Source: Phascolomyces articulosus
Lineage: Eukaryota > Mucoromycota > Mucoromycetes > Mucorales > Lichtheimiaceae
DNA length: 64,000 bases
Direction: 5' to 3'
NCBI GenBank assembly: GCA_025677815.1
Contig: JAIXMP010000001.1
Span: 310,001 to 374,000 of the forward strand
The notes beneath the pieces were generated by a model. That model was not told the DNA's origin. It did not search any database and was given only the letters and a program-made list of their open reading frames with translations. The stretch's first letter is position 1; every line of letters starts with the position of its first letter. Shown here one piece after another: positions 50,340 through 62,517 of the stretch. The translations under genes and the position numbers were made by a program.

Positions 50340-52479
50340 TTACAATCTGGCTTGAACACCAGCACCTTCCTTTTCTTGTTCAGCCTTGATCCATTTCTTG
50401 ATTTCTCGTCTCAAAATCTTACCACTTGCGTTCTTGGGAATAGCATCAACAAAGCGAATACCACCACGAAGTCGTTTATAGTTAACGACGTTCTTGGCAA
50501 CATAGTCGGCAATATCCTTGGATGTTGCTTGAGTAGGTTGAGCAGATGCTTGAAGAACAACATAAGCACGTGGAAGTTCTGTAGCTTGAGAAGATTCATA
50601 AATACCAACAACAGCACAATCAGCTACATCTTGATGACCCATCAAAACACGTTCCAATTCTATTTTTTTTTTAAAAAAAAAAGGCATATACATTTTAGAA
50701 AGTTGGATCCTATCGTCCACAGATTTTTTTTATCAACCAAAATAAAGAAATCCTTACCAGCTGGTGCAACTTGGAAACCCTTATATTTGATTAGTTCCTT
50801 TAAACGATCGACAATAAAGAATTCACCAATTTTGCTGTTATATACACCAACATCACCGGTCTTTAACCAACCATCCTTTGTAAATGTCTTTTCATTTGCT
50901 TCAGGGTTATTCAGGTAGCCCAAGAAGATAGCAGGACCACGAAGAAGAACTTCACCTTCTTGATCGTCACCAAGTTCTATATATACGTAAAATATATTTT
51001 TTGTTATTAAACTATGTAAATCATACAGGTGTCTAAATTTCCGTTCTCGTTGGACCCGCATTCTCTTCGATGTATATATACCATTGCCATTTTCATCGAT
51101 CAATTTGAGTTCAGTATTTGCGGTAAGATAGCCGATAGAACCTGCAGGACTGACTCCAACACGTTGATATACAACGCCAGCGCAGCTTTCAGTACTTCCG
51201 TAACTATAGAAACAAAAAGAACAACCAATCAGTCCCATGTTGTTCCTTCAAAATCCTTATCCGATCAATCCCCTCCATATCCAAAAACAAGGATGAATAA
51301 ATACCCTTGTTTGACAGCAGCAGGAATACGCTTTTGAAGAGCATCAATGTGTTCCTTGCCAAGTGGAGCAGCACCACAACCAATAACACGAAGCGAACTC
51401 AAATCGTATTTTTCAACAATTGGACTCTTTCCAAGATGAACGGCTATATTGATTGAAGAAAATAAAATCAATTCGGTTTCTTAATTTTTTACCCCGCATC
51501 CAAAATGAAACCAAAAAACTTACCGACAGGTGGTACAATACTTGTGTTTGTAACCTTATATTTTTCAACCAATTGACAGAAACGTTCCAAGTTATACTTG
51601 GCCATAATGACCAATTTAATACAACGATAGAATGAACCAATGACTAAGTTGGTCAAACCGAAAATATGGAAAAAGGGCAAGAAACCAAGCAAAACGTCAG
51701 TACCAATATTGGCATTGGCATCAAAGTTGGTGACTTGAACACATTGAGCTACGAAATTATGGTGACTCAACATGCATCCCTTTGCGAGACCTGTGGTGCC
51801 ACTAGAAAAGCAAATAAAAGCAGTGTCGTGGGTATCAATGCCTTGAATGGGATGACCAATATGTTTGCTACCTTCGCCTAAAGTATAGAATGAAGGAACA
51901 GAAGTCTTGCCGTCACCACGGAATACAAAAATACGTTCCTTGGGAATATTGTTTCTGGCAGCTACTTTGGTCAAGACAGGAAGGAGTTCTGGAACAGTAA
52001 CTAAAGCTTTGGCACCAGCTGTGTGGATTTGATGATGGAATTCTTCTTCGGTATAATCTGGATTACTACATATATTCCCCTATATTAATATATATGTTTC
52101 ATCTTTCTTCTATCCAATCCAATGATTCCCTCGCATAAAATTATCCTCAGACTAATAAAATCCAAACTTACCCAGGGGTAACAATACATCCAGCAGCCAA
52201 AATCGAGAAATACAATACGCTATGATCATATTGATTAGGTGCAACGACAGCAACGACATCCTTATTTTTTAATCCCACTTTTTCCTTCCATCCTGTAGCG
52301 ATTCGTCCACTGAGATCAAAGATTTGGTTGAATGATAATGTTTGGCCGCTAACACCATCAATGACTCTAGGTTCATCTCTAGAACTTGAAGTATTAAACT
52401 TGCTATCTTGAAACAAAAATGTATATAAATCAAGGTTGGGAATAGGAATGGGTTCTTGTGCTGATTTGTAAACGACCAT
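50340..52479 (-). CDS. Acyl-CoA synthetase / 4-coumarate-CoA-ligase-like (ANL family)
   Basis: Six exons, 52479-52172, 52065-51524, 51443-51305, 51203-51082, 50976-50758 and 50659-50340, encode 549 aa, typical for the family. Motifs in order: phosphate loop [29 protein letters not shown], hinge [18 protein letters not shown], and the catalytic-lysine motif [11 protein letters not shown] near the C-terminus. It should adenylate a carboxylate and form the CoA thioester; substrate unknown. The protein ends ARL, a tolerated variant of the peroxisomal PTS1 signal, so peroxisomal location is plausible (inference). Convergent with the DMT transporter, about 450 bases apart. Confidence 0.95.
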
Positions 52480-53589
52480 ATTGTATTGTTGTTGTAAAAT
52501 ATCAAGAAGAAGGATGAAATTAAATGAAAACGGTAAAAGATTGAAAAAAAAGGGTTCTTTATTTTTAAAGCGGAGGCGACTGAACCAACGACTAATGACT
52601 AATGCAGTAGAACTGGAAATTTGTTTTTCCCACTGCTTACAATGTGTGAAAAGGAGCGGAATCCTTATCGAATAATAAAGAAACACAAATGAACATCTTT
52701 TCCCCACACTTTACTTTAGATCGACAAATAAAACACCCTTTATTATCCTAAATACAAGTATAAGGTTAAAGCTTTTCAGTCGTGATTTTTTTCTACAACA
52801 CAGTTCCGTAGTGGAAAGCGTTCGGAAAAATATTTTCACGTTTCTTCATGGGAGTGAAAATAAATGTCATATCTTTTAGTCTTGACAAAGAATAAACCGA
52901 GATCGTCCGTTTCCGGATAGATGGATGGGTGAATTATTCAATCCATGGTTGATATTCATCTTTTTTATTATTATTTTTTTTTTTAAGTGGGATGGAAATA
53001 AGTTTTTGTCTTTTTTTGTATCGAATTTCTTTAGTCATGGATAACTGTGCTTACGTTACATTTTCTTCAAGTATCTGTAGCGTAAGAATATATTTTATTA
53101 AAGTAGCTATGACTGGTTGTAAAACCTACATACAAAAAAGTTATTTTATATTTCCTTGAGTACTTTTATAGCCGCGGAAAAAAGTGCGAATGGGAATGGA
53201 AATGAGAAAAAAAAAGAAAAAAAAAAGAGAGAGAGAAAGAGAAAGAAGCATATAAAAACCTACCCACTCCCTCCCCTCGTAGAATATTTGTGTGCACGAA
53301 AAAAAAGTCGACTGTTTAAAATTTTCTCAGGTATAGCCAAATGGATGCTCACTGACAGGAACGTACATTAGTAACCTTAGGCAATGGTGGGTAAGATTAC
53401 AACAGTTGTGCATAACTCACAGATAATTCCTTACCCACACAATCTCTTTATGGTAAAAGTAAGTCTGTGCTTCCTACATATAACTGAAATAGTGGTGATT
53501 TTTATTAAGCTGTATACAACTAATAATAATACATTATAATACTCTTAGTCCATATGAAGCACTACATTTTTATATAAATAGCACCATAA
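52480..53589. other. Intergenic region upstream of the ANL gene
   Basis: About 1.1 kb with the ANL promoter, homopolymer tracts and an A/G-rich run (about 53200-53245). No gene recognised. A TATATAAATA at 53571-53580 precedes the candidate RNA. Confidence 0.4.
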
Positions 53590-53830
53590 TGGTTTCCAGA
53601 TGCTATCACAAGGGGATGGCATTACATCCGCTTTCATCTCCCTGGCTTCCCGAGGCAAAATTCCTGGTTGGAACGGCAGCCGGAAAAGTAAGGAGTGAAG
53701 CCCCTATGTAAGACTTCGGACTTAGGTGGTTTCCGGATATCACTGACCCACCACACGGTCTGACAGCTAGACTATTTACCCAATCACTATGGAGAGATTT
53801 CTATTCGACAGAACTCGCCTATCTTGACCT
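53590..53830 (+). ncRNA. Candidate structured RNA, class not identified
   Basis: A GC-rich island in AT-rich DNA with no open frame. TATATAAATA (53571-53580) lies about 20-25 bases before the GC rise, as at snRNA/RNase P-type promoters. It contains several clear hairpins: GGATG-GCATTA-CATCC near 53614-53629; a TAAG/CTTA stem capped by a cUUCGg tetraloop near 53709-53724; and GGTGG/CCACC and GACC/GGTC pairings around 53725-53760. GTCTGACAG and GACAGAACTCGCC occur near the 3' side. RNase P/MRP, SRP RNA and U3 were considered, but none of their full cores could be matched by eye. Strand is assigned from the TATA position only. Confidence 0.45.
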
Positions 53831-54576
53831 ATATTCACATGTATAAGTCTTGATATGCTTATAACACAACATTACTGATATTAGCCAATAAAGAGTGTCC
53901 ACTTTCTTAGATGCCACATAGTTGTTACGGTTCGTCAATGTAAAAGCAATAACCCTTCCCTCTCTTTCATTTATATACTTTTAATTTATAAGGGGTCCAT
54001 GTTCTTTAATATCCAACCGTAAGTATTATGGAAATCTTCGTAGGTTTTGAAAATAGTGACCAACAACTTTCTACTTACCTACATAGCACCGACAATGAAA
54101 ATGAAAAAAAAGAACAATCAATGATGGTTTATGTCAAAGATTAAAGGTGTACATTGAAAATGGCGATGAGTTTCTGCTACATATATTCCTACTATGAATC
54201 ACATCAATATGCTAGCAGTTTGTTTTTTCAAAGAAACTCAAATTATTTATCTTGAATTTTTTTTTTTATTGATTTGAATTGTGGTACGCGAGAGTCTAAT
54301 CAAATGGTTTAATGTTTGTTATTGCACAAGATGAATTAAAAGCAATTTTCAGTTATATTTGTTTGGAGGTCGATAGAAAAGATGGGGAAGAGAGAAAGAG
54401 GAGAGTAAATCGATGAATGTTCTAATGTAAACTTTCTCAGATATATAGGATGTTTGAATAAATTTCATTGAAAATTGTACGTATGTAAATGTAATGATGA
54501 CAGTGTTGTTGTTGTTGCTTATAATATCAAATGGTTGGTAATGAAAGAAAAAGAAGAGGGAAATGAATATTTTTTT
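53831..54576. other. Intergenic region between the candidate RNA and NUS1
   Basis: AT-rich, about 750 bases, no gene or clear Pol III terminator directly after the candidate RNA. Confidence 0.4.
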
Positions 54577-55935
54577 CTATCGGCCAAAACGTTGCTCGAC
54601 CTTGGAGTATTGTAATAATGTACTTGAAAAAGTCATGTAATCTAATCGATGATGAGTTCCCTTATTTCTAGAGTATTTTAAAAAACAAAAGTCAGTATAA
54701 AAAACCAAAAAAGAACGAGTGGACCGTGCGTGTATTTTGTATTTTTTTCCGTTTTCCCAATAACATACATGAATTCAGTCAAACGAATATGCCAGGGGGG
54801 GAATCCATCCAATGAAATGTAACTATGTGGCAAAGCGTCGTACACAACCATCAATTCCGGATCCGAAATATCACTACATTCTATAACAATAAAATAGCAG
54901 AATAAAGGGTTCAATCATCATGAAATCAAGAGTATGTATATCAATCTATCCACTTAATAACCCTCTAATTAATGATAATTCAATTTTACCATGAACAAAT
55001 TTATCTACTAATGCAATATCAATCTTTTCACTGGGTATTTTTTGTTTAGCAATATTTTGAGCTGCTCGAGATACACTTGAACGACCATCTTCTGCAGATA
55101 CAATCGAAAATTTCAGACCTAACCAATATGTCATTTTACATCTCCCCCAATTAGCTTCAATATCAATTCTAATCTTGCTGCACGCTTTGTTGTTTTTTTA
55201 TCATACCGCGTTTTTCTTTATTGGACATCCATTGATGCAGCATTGTTGATTGACGTTTATATACATCAATACCTAATTCTTTCAAATCACCTAATGATAA
55301 TAATAATAAAAATCATTCAATAAAAAAAAAGTTGGGTTAGAATATTTCTATCAAAAAGATTATATAATATTTTTTCATATGATTATTTTTCATTGTGATT
55401 AGTTAAAATGAATGTCTAATTTACCAGATGCATCAAAAATTGATAATTCTTCAATTCCAAATTCCCAAGCCCAGCAAGAAACTCGACATAAATCATCGAC
55501 AATGTTATCCCATTCTTGTATCGTACGTTCATGGGATAATTCGTTGGATATCAAAATCGAGAAATGTTTTGGTATTTTAGTCAGTTGGGCTTTATCAAAA
55601 CGAATAAGTTCTTCTGTATCTGTCGAGTGGACAAGGTGTTGGTGGTAAAGGTCCAGTGCCATGGTTCGTACAGTTTTATAAATAATGAATGTCAAATATA
55701 TTATGTGGATCAAGTGTAATATAATTCGACAAATGGCATCGACAAATACATTACTCTTTGTCGATTGTATTTGTTGTTCCAGTTCCTGTTGTTGCGGTGT
55801 TGCTATTTTTGTTGGTGGTGGTAAGTCGACAGGAGGATCTGATATTAACTGTAGCGATTGCCCTGGCTCTAATTTTGATGATGCAGTCGATCGTGTTGGG
55901 ATAGTGGTATCCACTACTGTTACCGTCGCTGCCAT
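54577..55935 (-). CDS. nus1: NUS1/NgBR, cis-prenyltransferase accessory subunit
   Basis: Five exons, 55935-55425, 55290-55207, 55118-54990, 54880-54769 and 54667-54577, encode 308 aa. A disordered N-terminus is followed by a membrane segment (ILHLIHIIYLTFIIY, about 86-100). The UPP-synthase-like domain has KIPKHFSILIS, CRVSCWAWEFGIEELSIFDASG, FSIVSAEDGR, DPELMVVYDA and LDGFPPWHIRLTEF. The protein ends QRFGR, carrying the C-terminal RxG motif by which NgBR/Nus1 completes the active site of the dehydrodolichyl diphosphate synthase partner. It acts at the ER in dolichol synthesis for glycosylation. The exon 2-3 intron was fixed by the acceptor ggttag before GLKFSI. Confidence 0.93.
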
Positions 55936-56129
55936 GAGTATCTGTATGAATGTATTATATATATGAAATGAAGGGAGAGGAGGGGGTTTTATTGGTAATA
56001 GTAATAAAAAAAAGAAACGGTAGAGAGGAGAGGAAAAAAAAAAAAAAGAAAAGTGTTGAGATATAAAAATAAATAGAGAGAATGAGAGACTTAGTTCATA
56101 CACGGCTGAGCTTGCTCTTCGATTCTTTT

Positions 56130-56325
56130 TTGTGTTTCAACCCCTCAACATGATTCTCTTTCAAAGGCTTTCTTACTTGAAAACGGTCAGTCCATTCTTG
56201 AACTTTTACGTGTTGTTACCTTAGTACGCCACGTTTAGCATTTCGATAATGTTTACATTGCCATCTTGAAACGAACTCAATTATTTATCTTACTCATCTA
56301 TCATTCTATTTTAAGCTGACTTGTA
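56130..56325 (+). other. Short decayed coding relic
   Basis: A frame reading HDSLSKAFLLENGQSILEL then LRVVTLVRHV, a TAG, and HFDNVYIAILKRTQL has coding-like composition and one internal stop. It lies upstream of NUS1 on the opposite strand. It may derive from a mobile element; no family recognised. Confidence 0.3.
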
Positions 56326-57256
56326 TGTTTTGTATAGAGGTTTTGACAGAAAAGAAAAAAAATGGCTATTGTTCTACCTATAAGAATTTTTACTTCTTGT
56401 AGATTGATATGGATGCACCAATTCAATTTCCCTCCCTAAGGTTTTAATAATAACATTATTATTAATAATACTAGTGCTAATTAGCACCTCACGGTATATC
56501 CCTCTCGACCCGGTTAATGTATACTATAACAAGAATATTCATCCGTGGTAGACTATTCCAATACACCTTACACCACAAATTAAAGTTAATTTATTGGCTT
56601 GGATTATTTGAGATCAGTCAACTGTTTATCTTTTTCCACTACTACCCAGCATATGTACCTACATTTTATTATATCAATGGATTGCTATCATCGGATGCTT
56701 ATGAGTATATACATGTAAAATGTGGTATAATAAAAAAACATTTGTATGAACAAGAACAAAGGAAAGATACTTAATTATACAGAAATATATTTAGATATAA
56801 TATGTGCATTTATATATAACGCCTATTGCTATTTTACACACTTATAACTACTACTGATGATTTTATTTTTAACATAACTCACAAGGTACGCCGCTACCTG
56901 TATTAGACGTTTGACCGAGACAAAAAAAAATGTTGGTTAGCATATGAATGGATTGTCCATGATTATATATCTTTAATGAAATTGAAAGTGAAGAAAATAT
57001 ACAAAATAAATTCCTATTTATCTAATATATTGGGCTTTTGTCATTAGGATGAAGCGGATAGGCATTTTTTTCAAACAATAAATAAAAATACATGTGAAGC
57101 TTTATTGAGCGTACTTTTTACGCGTTACGCGCGAAAAAAATAGCAAATACTAAGTTGTTTATCTTTGTTCGTAAGAAATTTTAAATAAGGCTGAACAACC
57201 AATGAGAGAGAATTCATCATCCATCTATTTTAAAAGCATATGTAGCATTAGGTAAA
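56326..57256. other. AT-rich intergenic region
   Basis: Contains an open frame at 56517-56774 with aromatic and hydrophobic residues but no promoter, splice context or family. A small GC-rich dyad (ttacgcgttacgcgcg) lies near 57118-57134. Confidence 0.35.
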
Positions 57257-57558
57257 ATGGTCGTAATCCTCGGCAGTCCTATTTATCAATCCATCAATTA
57301 TAACTACTACACATTGTTTTATACGGTTTTCTTTTTTTTCATATTTCTTGGCTTTTTTGTTTCCTGTTCTCCTTTTTTCAATGAGATGATAGTTTCGAGA
57401 TGCACGCTCAGAGATTGGCTTATCTCGTGGAAAATAGTTAAACTGCTGGTTTGTCTTAATTCGTGACCGACTAAGTCACTTCGAAGATGATTACGAAGAG
57501 GAACCTGAACCTGAAGAACCACTTCAACCATCCCAACTCCCATCTCATCCAACTCAAG
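57257..57558 (+). CDS. Possible small gene with acidic C-terminus, model unresolved
   Basis: An ATG at 57257 (MVVILGSPIYQSIN) leads into a very T-rich stretch that could be an intron or a hydrophobic segment. After an aaaatag acceptor at about 57438, an open frame runs LNCWFVLIRDRLSHFEDDY, then an acidic EEEPEPEEP stretch, ending at TAA near 57567-57569. Composition of the last 35 codons is convincingly coding, but I could not join the two parts with a good donor. Family unknown. Confidence 0.3.
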
Positions 57559-57630
57559 AAGATAACTAAATTATTTTACTCTCTCTACTCTTCCCTCATA
57601 TTATTATTCTATATATCCATCTTTTTTCTT

Positions 57631-57790
57631 ACATCACACTAGCCCAGTATTTCCTCCTAAAGGGGGATGGTTCAGCTGATGTACATAGCTTTTATTCATA
57701 CATAATATTACCACAAAGTACTGCAAGAAAAAGACCATATGCCTATAGGCACAGGTCAGTTTAGTCTTCCACATTAATAAATTTTAACCT
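57631..57790 (+). ncRNA. Dispersed structured element, copy B (candidate ncRNA)
   Basis: Second copy of the element at 16401-16567, same strand, in unrelated intergenic DNA upstream of SND2. Hairpin 1 is CCTCC (57653-57657) with GGGGG (57662-57666). Hairpin 2 is stronger here: GACC (57733-57736) with GGTC (57754-57757) around TGCC-TATA-GGCA. The T:G pair of copy A is T:A here, a pairing-preserving change. Islands of identity separated by free divergence, in a very AT-rich background, are what a constrained RNA leaves. Confidence 0.6.
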
Positions 57791-58546
57791 ATACATATAT
57801 CAGCCATTAACAATAACCTGTTATTGATCAATCGTACAGAAATTTATGATTGACCAAAAAAAAAAAAAAAAGGATTCGACTGTTTCTCACAATCTTCACG
57901 TAGTCGTGTATTCTTTAGACGCACAAAGTGCTATTCAGATACTACTTTTTAGGTATCTTTTAGCAAAATTGTAATAACGGAGTTGGATATAATGGTGAAG
58001 CAAAATAACACAATGGTAACATATACAATGTGATGGTGTTGGACGGTATTATCTTAATTAGGCTTATCTGTTGTACCAAACTTTTCCTCTCTCTCTCCAG
58101 AAATCAAGTTTGTCGTTATCATAACGAGATTGTCAAAGATACCAATAACCCAGACAAACACTGTGTAACGGAAACAGAGAGAGATCAATGCGTTACATAC
58201 CAAAGTAGCACTGTTCCTTAACCTCATTTTGATTAGAAATAAAGCTGTATAATCTATCATTTAGTGCATTTTAAATCCTGTATGTTATAGTTATCTATTT
58301 ATAGTGTCATATAATAAACAATCTAAAGAATTCTATTACACAAAATAACGAGGGAAGATATCATGATTCAAAAAAGTGCAAAAGAAAGTTTAAGTATATT
58401 GGAACCAATGTTCGTGTTCAATCCAAATTAGGCACCCTGTGAAAAAAGAATCTGAGTTTTTTGGCCCTTTATAAAGAGCAGGAAAAAGAGAACATCACGC
58501 AAAAATATACCAAAAGTATCTAACTCTTTGATCTCTTTTTAATACC
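57791..58546. other. Intergenic region upstream of SND2
   Basis: AT-rich; a minus frame at 58054-58260 has a hydrophobic run but no support. The SND2 leader (about 58480-58546) contains tataaagag near 58470. Confidence 0.4.
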
Positions 58547-59456
58547 ATGGTAAGCTTGCAACTTTTTTTGTACACAAAACAAATGAAAAATAATATAATA
58601 AAAGCTTGATATATTAAAATTAATTCAATAGGCAAACGCATCAGCCAAAAAGCTCGCAATAGCAAATGACCGAATCTTGGATAACCTTCGTAAAGGTTTT
58701 ATGATTGTCCATGTAAGTAGTTTTTCTTGATGTTTTTACAAGAGAATAGCGTGGGGAAGTTGGAGATGTAATAAAGAAATGGACAATGTTATTCATGTAT
58801 TGTTTCAAATATCATTTCTCAAATTAAGCTTTTGTTCATTGGATATCGTATTATCTATAACTGGGACACCTTTACCACTGGAACACTCGTACTCTATATG
58901 TTAACTACTGGTGTATCCATGTTTATGTACAGCACACTTGAAACTACTGGACGACCTTATTATGATGCTACTGGCACTTTGATCAAAAGTGGAGAGGATA
59001 TGAATGCTGAAGGATTAACTGCGTAAGTTGTGTGCAATGATGGCAAGAATGTGTGTTGTTTTTTTTTTGGAAACGAAAGAAAAGGGCATAAGATGATTAG
59101 GGGAACTCATCTTACAATGATTGAATAGGTATATGTTTGATATCATCTATGTTACATGGTTCACTCAAGTCATGGTTGCTTTAGTCTCTTATAAGTTTTG
59201 GTACACCTTCCTTGTGGTATGTTATTATTATTTTATTTTGTTCATTTCATTGTTATTGAATAATTTGTTCTAATTAATGTTACAATTTCTGCAGATCCCT
59301 GGATATGCAGCATATAAAGTTTTCCCAATGCTTATGACTTATTTGCGACAATACAAAGAAGCAGGTATTACTCCTCAAGAAGAAGGCTCTAAATCAAAGC
59401 GTCAAGCCAAGATGGAAAAGAGAGAAAAGAAGGGACATGTAAAGTATGTTCGATAA
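58547..59456 (+). CDS. snd2: SND2/TMEM208 ER-targeting protein
   Basis: Five exons: 58547-58549, 58632-58712, 58829-59022, 59129-59216 and 59295-59456, giving 175 aa (human TMEM208 is 173). The first coding exon is just the ATG, split from the rest by a gtaagc...aatag intron. Membrane segments fall in FMIVHLLFIGYRIIYN, TLVLYMLTTGVSMFMYS and YVTWFTQVMVALVSYKFWY. The C-terminus is basic (KRQAKMEKREKKGH). SND2 works in the SRP-independent route that targets proteins with internal or C-terminal membrane segments to the ER. Confidence 0.94.
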
Positions 59457-60321
59457 AAAAACATTGACTACTTCGTAAATAGTAAATAACTTTAATCGCT
59501 ACTGGGTTTTTATAACATATATATTATCTGTACTTTGTAATAAAAAAAAATACAAACACTTTAATACCTATTTACCAAATACTTTCATTCAATTGCTAAT
59601 CGATTTCTATATATACAAATCTACTTGATGGCTCGGAATATGGGTTGAAGTGGAAAGAAAGAGATGATTACATGGCATGCAATATGATTATTATTTACCC
59701 AATGACTGTACAAAGCAACTGTTCATAGTTTTATATTGGTATGAAATATTGAGACTGTTGTTAAAGGAAAAAATGGTGATGGAGGATATGAAATACAAGA
59801 GGTATTGGCAAACTAAATGCTGTAGAGTGATCTGAGAGCTGACTTTATCTCATGATTCATCAAAACGTATGATGTTTTAAGGTGCTTTTAGCGGGATAAT
59901 GAGTAATTAAAATACATGTGTGTATATCAACTTTGGTAATCTATAATGATTCTTTGGTACCTTTTAGGTGTCATCAGCTTACAGTCTTTGACTGATCATG
60001 AAGTTTAAATTTCATATCGTGATAGGTTATTTATCTATCCTAGTAGATTCAACAGGTTTGATATCGGTTCTCTTACCAAAAAGATTCGATATCCATCCAC
60101 TCTGTATATTTCTAAATATGTCTCACAAAATAAGATTAACACTTCAATCATGTATGAAAATACTCAAAAAAAAATTCCTTGATTGAGTTACTAGTAGCGA
60201 GTATGACATGTTTATATGGAGATGTTATGTGAATATGTATAAAATGACAGAGGGCAAGAGGTATGATAAAATGAACGTGAGGAGAAATATGACGAATAAT
60301 GATGGGGTAGGTATATAATTA
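59457..60321. other. Convergent intergenic region, SND2/METTL5
   Basis: AT-rich 3' regions of two convergent genes; a frame at 59998-60186 has no support. Confidence 0.4.
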
Positions 60322-61392
<1,071 letters not shown>

Positions 61393-61906
61393 TTTGATTG
61401 TTTATGAGAGTATGAGTTACCAAAGGTGTTTTTGGATTTAGAAAAAAAAGCCGCCGAAATCTAAAATAGGTAATTCAGTTGTAATATATAGCTGTCAAAA
61501 AAAAAAAAAGCTTGGCCCAAGGTCCAAAGTTAATATTTACTTGTTTCATTCTTTCATGGAAAAGTACTTCTTTAATTTATCTCTATGATGAATCATTGGT
61601 TCTGGTTAAGTTTTTAATTCGTTTGATTTCTTTGTTGGTCTTTGAAAGTACAGTAGATTTATTATAATCATTATTATTGTTTTTTGAAGCATAAAACAAA
61701 TGGGTAAGAAGCGTATTTCTATGACGAGGTGTATAGAAGTGAATAATAAGAATTATCGTACGGAAGCGTTCCTTCCAGAAAAACGTCTATACAATTATTG
61801 ATAGATATATATTGAAACAAACAAATATCCGATGTATTCGGGATAATATACAGTACATGTGATTACTTCGTTCTGTTTCTTACACCAGTTTAGTGTAGTA
61901 AAACTT
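61393..61906. other. Intergenic region between METTL5 and the secreted-protein gene
   Basis: Contains a short frame at 61701-61805 (MGKKRISMTRCIEVNN start) without other support. Confidence 0.35.
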
Positions 61907-62517
61907 TTATCGGGTTTTTGTAAGATTAAATGGAATAGGTTTATCTTCAGCATTCAAGACTTCAAATTTGGGCTGATAATGTTCATCATCACTAACAATA
62001 ATAGTTCCTCCAGCGACAGCAGTAATATGAAAAGGGCTCTTTTTTTAAACCTGCTGGTAAAAGACGGAGCTATATAAATGTGTATAATGAGAATTAATAT
62101 AGAAGTACACAGGTAGTTTAGTCATTTAAATTATGACATATACTCAACGTACCCAAAATGCAACAGAGTGGTTTTTGTCAGGAACATCGCTACAGTCATG
62201 ATTATCATGAGAGCAACACTCATAATGACCGGTAGTTATATGATTCTTTACGAAACGGCTAGTAATAACAATAAAATCATTTTAATATATAGTTATGTAT
62301 CAAACATTCTTGATAAAGTACTCTTTATAAAAAAAAATGCTTCTATCTGACGAACTTACCGACTATTTCGAGTTTCTTCCACACCCCCTACTTGAGCAGC
62401 GAATAATGTATGTCCGGATTTGTTCAAAATACAGAATGAATGAACTTGCTGTGGTAGCAAAGTAAAGAAAAGAATTAAACTAAAATATAAAAATGACAAC
62501 GATATAGTATTCACCAT
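61907..62517 (-). pseudogene. Small secreted Cys-containing protein gene with an A-run frameshift
   Basis: Three exons, 62517-62360, 62258-62153 and 62069-61907. Exon 1 starts MVNTISLSFLYFSLILFF, a clear signal peptide, then FCILNKSGHTLFAAQVGG. Exon 2 holds HYECCSHDNHDCSDVPDKNH. Exon 3 begins LRLLPAGLKK and continues one base out of register as SPFHITAVAGGTIIVSDDE to a TAA at 61909-61907. The shift falls in seven A residues (62040-62046); six would keep the frame. The layout (signal peptide, C-x-x-NK, CC near the middle, a late GG) resembles a family of short secreted proteins of Mucoromycota; function unknown. It may be a recent pseudogene or a one-base sequence error. Confidence 0.6.

Noticed and set aside
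53590..53830. U3 snoRNA (GAGTGAAGC and GTCTGA resemble boxes B and D)
   Set aside because: No GATCATTTC-like 5' domain and no TGATGA box C in proper order.
55180..55207. A 22-nt intron in NUS1 (gtatga...caaag)
   Set aside because: Far below a workable intron size; the acceptor ggttag at 55119-55120 gives a normal-length intron and restores the conserved GLKFSIVSAEDGR.
62040..62046. Programmed -1 slippage at AAAAAAG in the secreted-protein gene
   Set aside because: The downstream coding frame requires a +1 shift (or one fewer A), not -1.
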